From positions 1 to 64,000 of the forward strand of contig URFL01000010.1 in NCBI GenBank assembly GCA_900547105.1: a DNA stretch of 64,000 bases, written 5' to 3'. The position numbers were made by a program, and so were the translations under genes. The notes below the pieces were generated by a model. That model was not told the origin of the DNA. It saw only the letters and a program-made list of their open reading frames with translations, and searched no databases. Within the stretch, counting starts at the first letter, position 1, and each line of letters begins with the position of its first letter. Positions 17,272-26,163 of this stretch are shown here, piece after piece. This DNA is from an uncultured Oscillospiraceae bacterium. GTDB taxonomy: Bacteria; Bacillota; Clostridia; Oscillospirales; Acutalibacteraceae.

Positions 17272-18162
17272 TTATCGCTGACTCAAAAAGGTTTGAAACG
17301 CTTTGGAGGCGATGCTTTGCGGATACTCGGTATCCTGCACCAACAGAATGTGTCGTTCGGGCAGTTTTTCCGCCACTGTGATCTCGAACACGGTGCCGCG
17401 GCGAATGTCCTCCGCCGCGATCTCGGCGGGGACAAAACCGATCCCCAAATTGTGCCGCACCGCCGGCAAAATCATATCGGTAGTCGCCAGCTCAATATCC
17501 GGCGAAAATTGCAGACCGTGCTCCTCAAAATACTTGTTAAGGAAATTGCGGGTGATGGTTTCGGCGGTCAGACTGATCCACGAGCAGTCTTTCAGCTCCT
17601 CCAGCGACACCCGTCGCCCCTTGAGATGGGCAAACTTACTGCCGCCGATCAGCACATCGTGGTAGCTGCGCAGCGTTTTCATCTTGAGCGGCGCCGCCAC
17701 CTGAAACGGGGCGGAGGACACCACCGCCAAATCAATTTTGCCCGCTTTCAGTGCCTGGATGCTGTCGACGGTGCTGTTGTTCAAAATCTTGAACCGCACA
17801 TTGGGGTATTTCTCGTTGAAATCCTCCACCGCTTGGAACAGACAGCAATGCAGCGCCGTTTCGGTGGCGCTGACGGTGATGGTGCCGTTGTCCAGCCCCA
17901 GCATACTGCTGAGCTCCTGCTCCCCGCGGAAAATCTGGGCGCAGCCCGCCGCGATATACTCGTAAAACAGCCGTCCCTCCGGGGTCAGCTCCACACCGGT
18001 TTTGCTGCGGATGAACAGGCGGCACCCCAGCTCGTTTTCCAGATTGTGGATGGTGCGGGTCACCGCCGGCTGGCTGGTCATCAGCACATGGGCGGCGCGG
18101 GTCAGGCTGCCGTATTTGGACACATAATAAAACACCTTGTAATAATCAAAATTCAAATTCAT
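17272..18162 (-). CDS. LysR-family regulator downstream of the isomerase gene
   Basis: A 296-residue protein: N-terminal helix-turn-helix (SLTRAAHVLMTSQPAVTRTI, residues about 18-37), then a two-lobe effector domain with TVSATETALHCC and an LGIGFVPAEIA segment. GGAGG precedes the ATG. It follows the DUF4867-isomerase genes on the same strand, with a hairpin between, and ends at a strong terminator. A role in regulating those genes is inferred from position; unlike many LysR regulators it is not divergent from its supposed target. Confidence 0.9.
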   Translation of the reverse strand: MNLNFDYYKVFYYVSKYGSLTRAAHVLMTSQPAVTRTIHNLENELGCRLFIRSKTGVELTPEGRLFYEYIAAGCAQIFRGEQELSSMLGLDNGTITVSATETALHCCLFQAVEDFNEKYPNVRFKILNNSTVDSIQALKAGKIDLAVVSSAPFQVAAPLKMKTLRSYHDVLIGGSKFAHLKGRRVSLEELKDCSWISLTAETITRNFLNKYFEEHGLQFSPDIELATTDMILPAVRHNLGIGFVPAEIAAEDIRRGTVFEITVAEKLPERHILLVQDTEYPQSIASKAFQTFLSQR

Positions 18163-18192
18163 ACGGTCCTCCGTGGTATCGCGGCGATACAG

Positions 18193-18225
18193 CGAAAGCC
18201 ACCCGTTTGGCGCGGGTGGCTTTCG
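18193..18225 (-). terminator. Hairpin after the isomerase gene
   Basis: CGAAAGCCACCCG and its complement form a perfect 13-bp stem with a 7-base loop. There is no clear U-run, so it may stop transcription poorly or protect the isomerase mRNA while letting some transcription into the LysR gene. Confidence 0.55.
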
Positions 18226-18243
18226 GTTGCTGCTATGTTTGAC

Positions 18244-19722
<1,479 letters not shown>

Positions 19723-19748
19723 ATTCACTTTCTCCTTTTTGTCTGCCG

Positions 19749-20384
19749 TCAAATATCGGCAGCGATATCTGTGTTAATGCCGGTCAGCAGCACAGGCGCT
19801 CCCTGCGCGGCTTCGGCGCTCTCGGCATGAGCCAGCAGCCATTTGTTGCAAGCCCACAGCGTTTTATCCTCCGCGTTCAGCGGGGAGATAGCCGGTTTGG
19901 GACCGTTGGTGCCCCGGGGCAGCGCCACCAGCACCTGGAAGCCCTCACCCGACCGCGCGGAACAGGGGGCATAGTGCAGCGTGGTCGCATACACCTCCAC
20001 CAGCACGCCCGCCGGCACCCGGAACGCTTTCACCTTATCGGTGTCCAGCTGTCCGTTTTCGATGTCGTCCATTTTGGCGAGCAGCAGAATGAAATCGGAT
20101 ACGCCGCAGTTCAGCTCGCTGTCGCGGTGGTATTCCAGACAGTTCAGCTTGGTGTTGTGACCGTTGCACCACCCCAGCTGCACCGGCATACCGCCGTATG
20201 CGTTGGACGCGATCTGCGCCGCGATGGGCAACGCCTCCAGCTCCGGCTGGGACGGCACATAATCCACCCCGTCCGGCACCGGCGTGACCTCGCGCAGCGT
20301 TTGCAGCAGCGCGCCGGTATCGTACCCTTCCAGCACCTTGCCGTAAGCGGCAAAGGCAGGATCGTTGATCGAATAAATCTTCAT
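19749..20384 (-). CDS. DUF4867 family protein, paired with the isomerase
   Basis: About 211 residues, cytoplasmic, no signal peptide. I recognise it as DUF4867. The middle shows a cupin-like histidine cluster (GHNTKLNCLEYHRDSELN, about residues 84-101) and a later TTLHYAPC, which could form a metal site as in small sugar isomerases or mutarotase-like cupins. First gene of an operon with the isomerase, under a consensus promoter. Start ATG 20384 follows GAGGTG; the frame to 20471 would run through the promoter. A part in the same sugar step as the isomerase is inferred from position. Confidence 0.82.
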   Translation of the reverse strand: MKIYSINDPAFAAYGKVLEGYDTGALLQTLREVTPVPDGVDYVPSQPELEALPIAAQIASNAYGGMPVQLGWCNGHNTKLNCLEYHRDSELNCGVSDFILLLAKMDDIENGQLDTDKVKAFRVPAGVLVEVYATTLHYAPCSARSGEGFQVLVALPRGTNGPKPAISPLNAEDKTLWACNKWLLAHAESAEAAQGAPVLLTGINTDIAADI

Positions 20385-20478
20385 TGTTTCACCTCTGAGG
20401 AGGGGGTTCCTCCGCTGATTTGTGGCGGCGAACAGGCGGCCGCCGCGGGCGCAGATTTCTGCGCCCCACACATCTTAA

Positions 20479-20507
20479 ATTTTATAAGACTGTGCTACAA
20501 ATGTCAA
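20479..20507 (-). promoter_or_regulatory. Promoter of the DUF4867-isomerase operon
   Basis: On the minus strand TTGACA, 17 bases, TAAAAT (within TTATAAAAT). The leader to ATG 20384 is about 85 bases. Confidence 0.75.
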
Positions 20508-20531
20508 TACCTTTCTTCCGAAAACGAGCAT

Positions 20532-20552
20532 TTTTGTCTAGGTGCGACAAAA
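20532..20552. promoter_or_regulatory. Operator-like dyad upstream of the DUF4867 promoter
   Basis: TTTTGTC, seven bases, GACAAAA is a perfect inverted repeat about 25 bases upstream of the -35 box, a position suited to an activator such as the LysR protein encoded in this cluster. It lacks a T-run beyond the stem on either side, so it is less likely to be the MATE gene's terminator region. Confidence 0.4.
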
Positions 20553-20565
20553 GCAGCCGCGCGGT

Positions 20566-21900
20566 TTAGTAGTGATATTTTTTGCGTTTGGCAACCAAAA
20601 ACACGACCACCAGCACACACGCCATCAGCTCCGCCACCACGATGGAGATCCACACACCGGTGATGCCCCAGATCATCGGCAGAATCAGCACCGCCGCAAC
20701 CTCAAACACCAGCGTGCGCAAAAACGAGATCAGCGCCGAGGTTAGTCCGTCGTTCAGCGCGGTGAAGAAACCGGAACCGAACACGGCGAAACCCATGAAC
20801 AAAAAAGACAGCGCAAAAATGCGGAAACCGGACACCGTCAGCTGCATCAGCTCGCTGTCGTAGCCGACAAACATATGCGACAGCGGCACCGCCAGCCCCT
20901 CCGCCGCTAGCGTCATGCAGATGCCGAACCCGCCGATCATCCGCAAGCTTTTGCGCAGCAGCCCTTGCAGCTCAGTATGATTCTGGGCACCGTCGTGGTA
21001 GCCGATGACCGGGGCGGTGCCGATGGAATAGCCGATGAATGCCGCCGCAAAAATCATGCTGACATACATCATCACGCCATACGCTGCCACGCCGTTTTGA
21101 CCGGCAAATGCAAGCAGCTGGCGGTTGAACAGCATACCCACCACGCTCATCGACACATTGCTCATAAATTCGGACGAGCCGTTGGTGCAGGCTTTCAGCA
21201 CCGCTTTGCCGTCGAAGCGGGTTTTGCCGAGCCGCAAAATGCTGCTGTTGGGGCGGAAAAAGTAAAACAGCGGAACCACACCGCCGACCACCTGGCTCAT
21301 CGCCGTGGCAATGGCGGCGCCCGCCAGCTTGTATTCCTGCGGCAGCAAAATCACCAGCACCGCATCCAAAATCATATTGGTTACACCGGAGGACACCGTC
21401 ACCGCCAGCCCCAGCTGCGGTTTTTCCGCCGTCGGGAAAAAGCTTTGGAACAGCAGCTGCAGCACATAAAACGGCAGCGCGATCAAAATGATGCGGCCGT
21501 ACACGATGCAGTTTTCCAGCAGCTCGCCCTCGGCACCCAACGCGATGGAGATGGGGCGCAGAAACACAATGCCGAGCACAGCAAACACCACGCCCAGCAC
21601 AAACGCCACATACACAAACAGTGAAAAATAGCGGTTGGCTTTTTCGCGGTCGCCCTCGCCAAAGGTTTTGGCAACGATCGCGGTGCCGCCGGTGCCAAAC
21701 ATAAAGCCAACCGTTGCCACGATCATCAAAAACGGCATAATCAAATTGACCGCCGCGAACGGTGTTTTGCCCGCAAAGTTGGATACAAAGAAGCCGTCGA
21801 CCACGCCATAAATCGAGGTGAAGATCATCATAGCGATGGACGGCAGGGTGAAGCGAATCAGCTTGCGATATGTGAAATGATCCGAAAGTTGAATAGGCAT
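20566..21900 (-). CDS. MATE family efflux transporter
   Basis: A 444-residue membrane protein with about 12 hydrophobic helices in two halves, opening with LSDHFTYRKLIRFTLPSIAM and carrying the MATE segments FVSNFAGKTPFAAVNL and GTGGTAIVAKTFGEGDREKA. It would export a cationic or aromatic compound in exchange for Na+ or H+. Its ATG follows the stop codon of the upstream cytidylate-kinase-like gene directly, with the Shine-Dalgarno GGGAGGA inside that gene, so the two are translationally coupled. Confidence 0.93.
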   Translation of the reverse strand: MPIQLSDHFTYRKLIRFTLPSIAMMIFTSIYGVVDGFFVSNFAGKTPFAAVNLIMPFLMIVATVGFMFGTGGTAIVAKTFGEGDREKANRYFSLFVYVAFVLGVVFAVLGIVFLRPISIALGAEGELLENCIVYGRIILIALPFYVLQLLFQSFFPTAEKPQLGLAVTVSSGVTNMILDAVLVILLPQEYKLAGAAIATAMSQVVGGVVPLFYFFRPNSSILRLGKTRFDGKAVLKACTNGSSEFMSNVSMSVVGMLFNRQLLAFAGQNGVAAYGVMMYVSMIFAAAFIGYSIGTAPVIGYHDGAQNHTELQGLLRKSLRMIGGFGICMTLAAEGLAVPLSHMFVGYDSELMQLTVSGFRIFALSFLFMGFAVFGSGFFTALNDGLTSALISFLRTLVFEVAAVLILPMIWGITGVWISIVVAELMACVLVVVFLVAKRKKYHY

Positions 21901-22518
21901 TTATGTCCTCCCAAACCAGCGGGTGGCAAAATCCGCCACCGCCGGTGCCAGTTGTTTGATATCCCAATCGGTCGTGTTGACCGTCAAATGATACGCGTCG
22001 CGTTGTCCCCACGCGGTGCCGGACAAAATCTCGCGCGTTTGGGCGCGCACCTTGTCGATGTGTTTCATGCGTCGCCGCAGCTCCTTTTCCGTATAATGCT
22101 CGTCGGCGGGAGCGCGCTCCACGCAGCGGCGCAGTTTCGCGTCCTCGGTGGCGCAGACAAACAGATTGAGCGGATGATACGCTTGCAGCAGCACATCCGC
22201 GTTGCGCCCGACGATGACGCAATCCTTGCCCAGCGCCGCGATGCGTTCGATCACCCGCCGCTGCTCCAGCAGCAGCTGTACCTGCCCTTGCCGCGCATAG
22301 GCGGTCGAACCGAGCGTGCTGCGAAAATTCAGCGGATAATTCTGCCAGCCGTGATCGTTCAGACTGGCTTCCACATATCCCTCGTCCAGCCCGCTGTTTT
22401 GCGCAATCGCGGCGATAATCTCGCTGTCGTAATAGTCATATTGCAGCAGATCCGCCAGCCGCTTGCCCAGCTCGCGTCCGCCGCTGCCGAATTCCCGGCT
22501 GACGGTGATAATATTCAT
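21901..22518 (-). CDS. Cytidylate-kinase-like protein (AAA/P-loop family)
   Basis: About 205 residues, cytoplasmic. The N-terminus IITVSREFGSGGRELGKRLA is the P-loop of the cytidylate kinase-like family common in gut Firmicutes; RRVIERIAALGKDCVIVGRN follows. Real Cmk has a different lid and neighbours, so the phosphate acceptor is unknown. ATG 22518 lies behind AAGGAGAGC; the longer frame to 22632 is unsupported. Stop and the next start abut (TAA ATG) with the MATE exporter, which hints that the kinase modifies or senses something the exporter handles. Confidence 0.85.
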   Translation of the reverse strand: MNIITVSREFGSGGRELGKRLADLLQYDYYDSEIIAAIAQNSGLDEGYVEASLNDHGWQNYPLNFRSTLGSTAYARQGQVQLLLEQRRVIERIAALGKDCVIVGRNADVLLQAYHPLNLFVCATEDAKLRRCVERAPADEHYTEKELRRRMKHIDKVRAQTREILSGTAWGQRDAYHLTVNTTDWDIKQLAPAVADFATRWFGRT

Positions 22519-22574
22519 ATGATTGCTCTCCTTTTCTATAAAAGCAGGCGCAAACAGCGCCATATAGAGTCGGA

Positions 22575-22610
22575 GCTGCCCGCCGCGAAGCGATGTCCGC
22601 GGCGAGCAGC
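22575..22610 (-). terminator. GC-rich hairpin after the GNAT gene
   Basis: GCTGC-C-CGCCGCG pairs with CGCGGCG-A-GCAGC (one mismatch) around a 10-base loop. No U-run follows, so termination is possible but uncertain. A smaller hairpin, GCGTG to CACGC, adjoins near 22620. Confidence 0.35.
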
Positions 22611-22643
22611 CGTCATGCGTGCGTTTACACACGCGAGGTTCGT

Positions 22644-23270
22644 TTAGAACAGCTGACCCGGCAGGCGTTTCGCCTCTTTGGGCGGAAACGCCCGATCAAA
22701 CGCCTGCGCTTCGTCCTCGTCCACCAGATAGCCTTGCGGCGTAGCGTATTCGCCGGTAATGCCGTGCAAATACCCCGGCTGCAGCTCCTTACACAAAAAG
22801 AAGGAGTCATCGGCGCCGTCCGGCAATCCGTGGTAGCGAATGCCGAAGTGGCTGGCGTAGGTAAAGCCGCTGTGCCCATAAAAGGCGATGTTGCCCTCAA
22901 AGCAGACGGCACCGCAGCCCTGTGCAGCCGCCTGCTGCAGCGCATAATCCAGCAGCGCCTTGCCGTAGCCCTGGCGTTTGTACGCCGGGGCGATACAGAT
23001 AGGTCCCATGGTCATGATCGGCACCTCGCGTCCGTCATCGGCGTGGATACACGCCCGCACAAACACGGTTTGCCCGATCAACTCGCCCTGTCGTTCCATA
23101 ACGAACGCCAGCTCCGGCACAAACGCGGGATCGTTCCGCAGCCGGTGCAACACATAGTGTTCCAAGCAGCCGGGGCGATACACATTCCAAAAGGATTCGC
23201 GCACCATATTTTCCACAGCGCGGTAGTCGGCGGGGCGTTCCAAACGAATCGAATAGTCATTTTTTCTCAT
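22644..23270 (-). CDS. GNAT family N-acetyltransferase
   Basis: A 208-residue cytoplasmic acetyltransferase. The acetyl-CoA-binding motif is visible as MTMGPICIAPAYKRQGYGKA (about residues 87-106), followed by GAVCFEGNIAFYGHSGFTYA, as in GNAT proteins of the YhbS-like group. Substrate unknown; some relatives modify antibiotics or protein N-termini. The start has AGGAGG nine bases upstream. The 110-base leader is unusual: it holds a ten-codon peptide gene and a potential pseudoknot, so translation of this enzyme is probably controlled by ribosome position on the leader. Confidence 0.88.
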   Translation of the reverse strand: MRKNDYSIRLERPADYRAVENMVRESFWNVYRPGCLEHYVLHRLRNDPAFVPELAFVMERQGELIGQTVFVRACIHADDGREVPIMTMGPICIAPAYKRQGYGKALLDYALQQAAAQGCGAVCFEGNIAFYGHSGFTYASHFGIRYHGLPDGADDSFFLCKELQPGYLHGITGEYATPQGYLVDEDEAQAFDRAFPPKEAKRLPGQLF

Positions 23271-23278
23271 TATTTATT

Positions 23279-23394
23279 CCTCCTGATGATTGTTGACTGC
23301 AATGCAGGGAGGCTTGTGCGAGATTGTTTTGGCGCAAACCTCCCGGTTTAGCCCACAATCTCCAAGGTGTTGTTTTTCAAACAGCAAACTCCTT
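23279..23394 (-). promoter_or_regulatory. Structured leader RNA of the GNAT gene: leader peptide, pseudoknot, possible anti-Shine-Dalgarno
   Basis: Read on the minus strand in order: AAGGAG (23394-23389); leader ORF (23380-23348); segment a GAGATTGT (23362-23355); b GGGAGGTTTG (23344-23335); a' ACAATCTC (23327-23320); b' CAAGCCTCCC (23316-23307); a'' ACAATC (23293-23288); the GNAT Shine-Dalgarno AGGAGG (23284-23279). a pairs with a' (8 bp) and b with b' (10 bp including one G-U); the two cross, giving a pseudoknot. CCTCC in b' can instead pair with GGAGG of the GNAT site, and a'' can compete with a'. a lies inside the leader ORF, so a translating ribosome would open it. Function is inference; the pairings are in the sequence. 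Confidence 0.65.
23348..23380 (-). CDS. Ten-codon leader peptide upstream of the GNAT gene
   Basis: TTG start, peptide MKNNTLEIVG, stop TAA. AAGGAG lies eight bases upstream, an ideal distance. Too short for a stable protein; the product itself or the stalled ribosome would be regulatory, as in leader peptides before antibiotic-resistance genes. Codons 6-9 contain one strand of the pseudoknot described for this leader. Confidence 0.5.
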   Translation of the reverse strand: MKNNTLEIVG

Positions 23395-23433
23395 AAAAAT
23401 GAAAATATATAACCAGACCTGTCGGTCGGATTA

Positions 23434-24834
23434 TCACTTACTTGACCCCCGCCCATCGTGCGATTTGGTCAACAAGCATACCGTCTCCACATGGGGGGTG
23501 CGGGGGAACATATCCACCGGGATGACGCGGGACACGGCATAGCCGAGAGCGGTGAGCCGCTGGCAATCACGCGCCAGCGTGGCGGGATCACAGGACACAT
23601 ATACAATGCGGGAGGGCGCCATTTGCGCCATGGTTTCCAGCAGCGCCGGATCGCAGCCCTTGCGCGGCGGATCCACGATCACCACATCCGGATGTTCGCC
23701 CTGCCGTTCCAGCCGCGCGGCGGCTTTCGCCGCGTCGCTGCACAAAAAGGTAGCGTTTTCGATGCCATTGGCCTGCGCGTTGCGGCGGGCATCCTCCACC
23801 GCCGGCGCCACAATTTCAACCCCGATCAGCTTTTTCACCCGATGCGCCATCGTAAGCCCGATGGTGCCGGTGCCGCAATACAGATCCAACAACGTTTCAT
23901 CGCCGGTCAGTCCGGCCACCTCCGCCGCCAGCGTATACAGCGTTTCCGCCTGCTGACGGTTGACCTGATAAAACGAGCGGGGCGACAGCCGGAAGGTCAG
24001 TCCGCACAAAGTATCTTCGATCGCGGACGCGCCCCACAGCGAAAATTCATCATCCCCTAAAATCACATTGGTATCCGCGCGGTTGATATTGACCATCACC
24101 GAGCAAAGCCCCGGCACCTTCTGCTGCAGTGCCTGCACCAGCTCCTGTGCCGCCGGAATCTTGCCGGAGGTGCACACCAGGCACACCATCACCTGCCCGG
24201 ACGCCTCGCCATGGCGCAAATAGATATGCCGCACCAAACCAGTGTGGGTGGTTTCATCGTAAGCGGACACGGCGTGCGTTTGCATCCAGCGATCCACCGT
24301 TTCCACCGCCGCCGTAAACACGGCGGGCTGCAGCCGACAGGCGTGTTGCTCCACGATGCGGTGGCTGCGCGGCGCATAAAACCCGATGCGCGGCGCGGTG
24401 TCCCCCGCCCCGACCGGATATTGCGCTTTGTTGCGATAGCCATCGGTCGCGGCGCTGCCGCGGATCGGCTCCACCGTAACCGACAGACCAGCCAAACGGT
24501 CGAAGGCATCCGCCACCCGCTGCTGTTTATAGCGCTTTTCCGCTTCGTAGCTTACATGGCGGAACACACAGCCGCCACACTGGCCAAACACCGGGCAATC
24601 GCCGGCGGTGTTCAGTCGATCGGGCGAGGGGGCGACCAACCGCTCGATACGGCCAAATGCCAGCTGCTTTTGCACCTTCACGATGCGGCATTCCAGCACA
24701 TCGCCCACCGCGGTAAACGGCACAAACACCGCCATTCCGGCACTGCCGTCCTCCATGGCGCGGCCGACGCCGCTGCCTTGGGCAGTGATGCCGGTGATGG
24801 TCAGCGGGATAATCTGGTTTTTGGTCAACGCCAT
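23434..24834 (-). CDS. rlmD: 23S rRNA (uracil-C5)-methyltransferase, RlmD/RlmCD type
   Basis: A 466-residue SAM-dependent RNA methyltransferase. Order: N-terminal TRAM domain (residues 1-60, GITAQGSGVGRA); an iron-sulfur cysteine set C-PVFGQ-C-GG-C around residue 80 completed by a further Cys near 160; a Rossmann domain with LLDLYCGTGTIGL (about 315); catalytic nucleophile in YVSCDPATLARD (about 415). In Gram-positive bacteria one such enzyme (RlmCD) methylates U747 and U1939 of 23S rRNA. It lies directly behind the 5S rRNA gene and its terminator on the same strand, with no separate promoter seen, so readthrough from the 5S promoter may express it. Confidence 0.93.
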   Translation of the reverse strand: MALTKNQIIPLTITGITAQGSGVGRAMEDGSAGMAVFVPFTAVGDVLECRIVKVQKQLAFGRIERLVAPSPDRLNTAGDCPVFGQCGGCVFRHVSYEAEKRYKQQRVADAFDRLAGLSVTVEPIRGSAATDGYRNKAQYPVGAGDTAPRIGFYAPRSHRIVEQHACRLQPAVFTAAVETVDRWMQTHAVSAYDETTHTGLVRHIYLRHGEASGQVMVCLVCTSGKIPAAQELVQALQQKVPGLCSVMVNINRADTNVILGDDEFSLWGASAIEDTLCGLTFRLSPRSFYQVNRQQAETLYTLAAEVAGLTGDETLLDLYCGTGTIGLTMAHRVKKLIGVEIVAPAVEDARRNAQANGIENATFLCSDAAKAAARLERQGEHPDVVIVDPPRKGCDPALLETMAQMAPSRIVYVSCDPATLARDCQRLTALGYAVSRVIPVDMFPRTPHVETVCLLTKSHDGRGSSK

Positions 24835-24864
24835 GTGCGCGTGCCCCCTGTATCGTCAAATATG

Positions 24865-24897
24865 AAAAAACCGCTTGCAGAATATGCAAGCGGTTTT
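24865..24897 (-). terminator. Terminator of the 5S rRNA gene
   Basis: On the minus strand AAAACCGCTTGCA, a 5-base loop and its complement form a perfect 13-bp stem followed by TTTTTTCAT. It lies four bases past the mature 5S end and about 30 bases before rlmD. Confidence 0.92.
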
Positions 24898-24900
24898 GGT

Positions 24901-25016
24901 GTCGGCGCCTACTTATTTTCCCAGGCCGCTTCCAGCCAAGTATCTTCAGCGCAAGTGAGCTTAACTGCCGTGTTCGGGATGGGAACGGGTGTACCCTCAC
25001 CGCCATCGGCACCGAC
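24901..25016 (-). rRNA. rrf: 5S ribosomal RNA, solitary gene
   Basis: The minus strand carries the conserved 5S core (CCCGTTCCCATCCCGAACAC, then GTTAAGC and the loop E region GAAGATACTTGG), and the two ends pair: GTCGGTGCC with GGCGCCGAC. About 116 bases; ends are set by that closing stem and could shift by one or two bases. A strong extended -10 promoter lies upstream and a terminator directly downstream, and protein genes flank it on both sides, so it is not part of a 16S-23S-5S operon in this window. Confidence 0.95.
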
Positions 25017-25047
25017 TAACTGGCGTCCCTTTTGGAACGCGAGAGTT

Positions 25048-25076
25048 ATTATAGCACACTCATCCGGGGAATGCAA
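25048..25076 (-). promoter_or_regulatory. Strong promoter of the 5S rRNA gene
   Basis: On the minus strand TTGCAT, 17 bases, TATAAT with an extended -10 TGC. An A/T-rich stretch upstream of the -35 box resembles an UP element. The leader contains a small hairpin, GCGTTCC-AAAA-GGGACGC (25022-25040), probably for processing. Confidence 0.85.
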
Positions 25077-25103
25077 GCCTTTTTTGAAATTTTTTCAAGT
25101 TTT

Positions 25104-25604
25104 TTAGTAATACGTCACCCATGTCTGGGCACTTCCCAGTATATCGCTGACAAACCACAGGGCGAACACAATGGAACCGATCACGATAATCGCTTCCATG
25201 CAGATCCACACGATCAGCAACACTTTGGAGCGATGCTGCCATGTGTCAATCTCCTGCTGCGTTATGGTGTGACCATTCGCCGTCAGTGGCGCACCGCAAG
25301 AGGCGCAGAACGTCGCGTTCGGCGCGACCCACTGACCGCATCGGGTACAGGGCATCCATTTCGGTTTGGATACGCAGCGCGCGATCACATACACCAGCGC
25401 CGCGATCTGGAAAAAGCCGGACAACACCGCCCACAGCACCGCCATATTGTCCCGCCGGGCGCGCGCATCGTAATACACGCAAAACGCGAGTATGATCGAC
25501 GCAGCGATGCCGACTAAGCTGATGCCCACCAGCGGCAGCAGCATGCTTTGAAACATCTCCAGCATGTCGGTTAATACCATTTGTTCAGATTGTTCCATTC
25601 CCAT
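25104..25604 (-). CDS. Zinc-ribbon membrane protein, paralogue 1
   Basis: A 166-residue protein of unknown function. Three hydrophobic segments: about 22-45 (with AFCVYYDARAR just after), 55-75, and 135-158. Between the second and third is a four-cysteine zinc ribbon, CTRCGQWVAPNATFCASC (about residues 85-102). The short region after it (GHTITQQEIDTWQHRSK) is hydrophilic. It resembles the next gene upstream throughout, so the pair arose by tandem duplication. The membrane anchor plus ribbon suggests a protein-binding role; nothing points to a specific process. Confidence 0.75.
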   Translation of the reverse strand: MGMEQSEQMVLTDMLEMFQSMLLPLVGISLVGIAASIILAFCVYYDARARRDNMAVLWAVLSGFFQIAALVYVIARCVSKPKWMPCTRCGQWVAPNATFCASCGAPLTANGHTITQQEIDTWQHRSKVLLIVWICMEAIIVIGSIVFALWFVSDILGSAQTWVTYY

Positions 25605-25642
25605 TTTGGTTGTTCCTCCTTAATCTGTATAGTTGATGCCTA

Positions 25643-26128
25643 TCACCAATCAAACGTGGTCGTCGACAACACATCGCTGAGCACCCATGACACAGATACA
25701 ACGGCAACAATGGTCGTGACAACCTGCAAACAAATCCACACGATCAGCAGTTTCTTGGAACGACTGCGCCAAACCTCCACCTCCTGCGGTGTAACGACGG
25801 TCCCATTCACCACCAGCGATGCGCCGCATGCGGCACAAAAGAATTCTCCGGATGCAATTTGGTGATCGCAACGGGTACAGGGTATCCACTTGGGCTGGGA
25901 TTTTCTGCGCGCAATCACATATACCAGCGCCGCGATCGGAAACAATCCGGATAGCACCGCCCACGTCATCGCCGAGCTGTCCAGCCGGGCACGCGCATCA
26001 TAATATACACAAAACGCCAAAAAAAGCGATGCTATCGTAGCAAATAAATCGGTCAACAATAGCGGAATCCAAAACAAGCTGATCAATTCCAGCACCAGCA
26101 TAACAAGAATATACAAAACCATGCTCAT
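25643..26128 (-). CDS. Zinc-ribbon membrane protein, paralogue 2
   Basis: About 161 residues, same layout as its neighbour: hydrophobic segments with AFCVYYDARAR in the first loop, a ribbon CTRCDHQIASGEFFCAAC, and a final membrane segment. N- and C-termini differ, while the middle is strongly conserved. ATG 26128 has GGAGGAG eight bases upstream; a GTG at 26137 lies within that site and is less likely. It sits between the cyclase gene and paralogue 1, probably in one transcript. Function unknown. Confidence 0.75.
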   Translation of the reverse strand: MSMVLYILVMLVLELISLFWIPLLLTDLFATIASLFLAFCVYYDARARLDSSAMTWAVLSGLFPIAALVYVIARRKSQPKWIPCTRCDHQIASGEFFCAACGASLVVNGTVVTPQEVEVWRSRSKKLLIVWICLQVVTTIVAVVSVSWVLSDVLSTTTFDW

Positions 26129-26163
26129 TTTGAACACTCCTCCCCTGTTTATCGACGCATGAT

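Noticed and set aside
23274..23456. A 60-codon minus-strand frame spanning the whole GNAT leader
   Set aside because: It has no ribosome site and starts inside rlmD; the structured RNA and the ten-codon ORF explain the region better. Such a frame could be misannotated as a protein.
24835..25103. A full rRNA operon
   Set aside because: Only 5S is present; protein genes flank it on both sides.
25078..25110. A/T-rich hairpin TTGAAA-AAA-TTTCAA near the end of the first zinc-ribbon gene as a terminator
   Set aside because: The stem is only six A/T pairs and lies next to the 5S -35 box, where an UP-like element is a better explanation.
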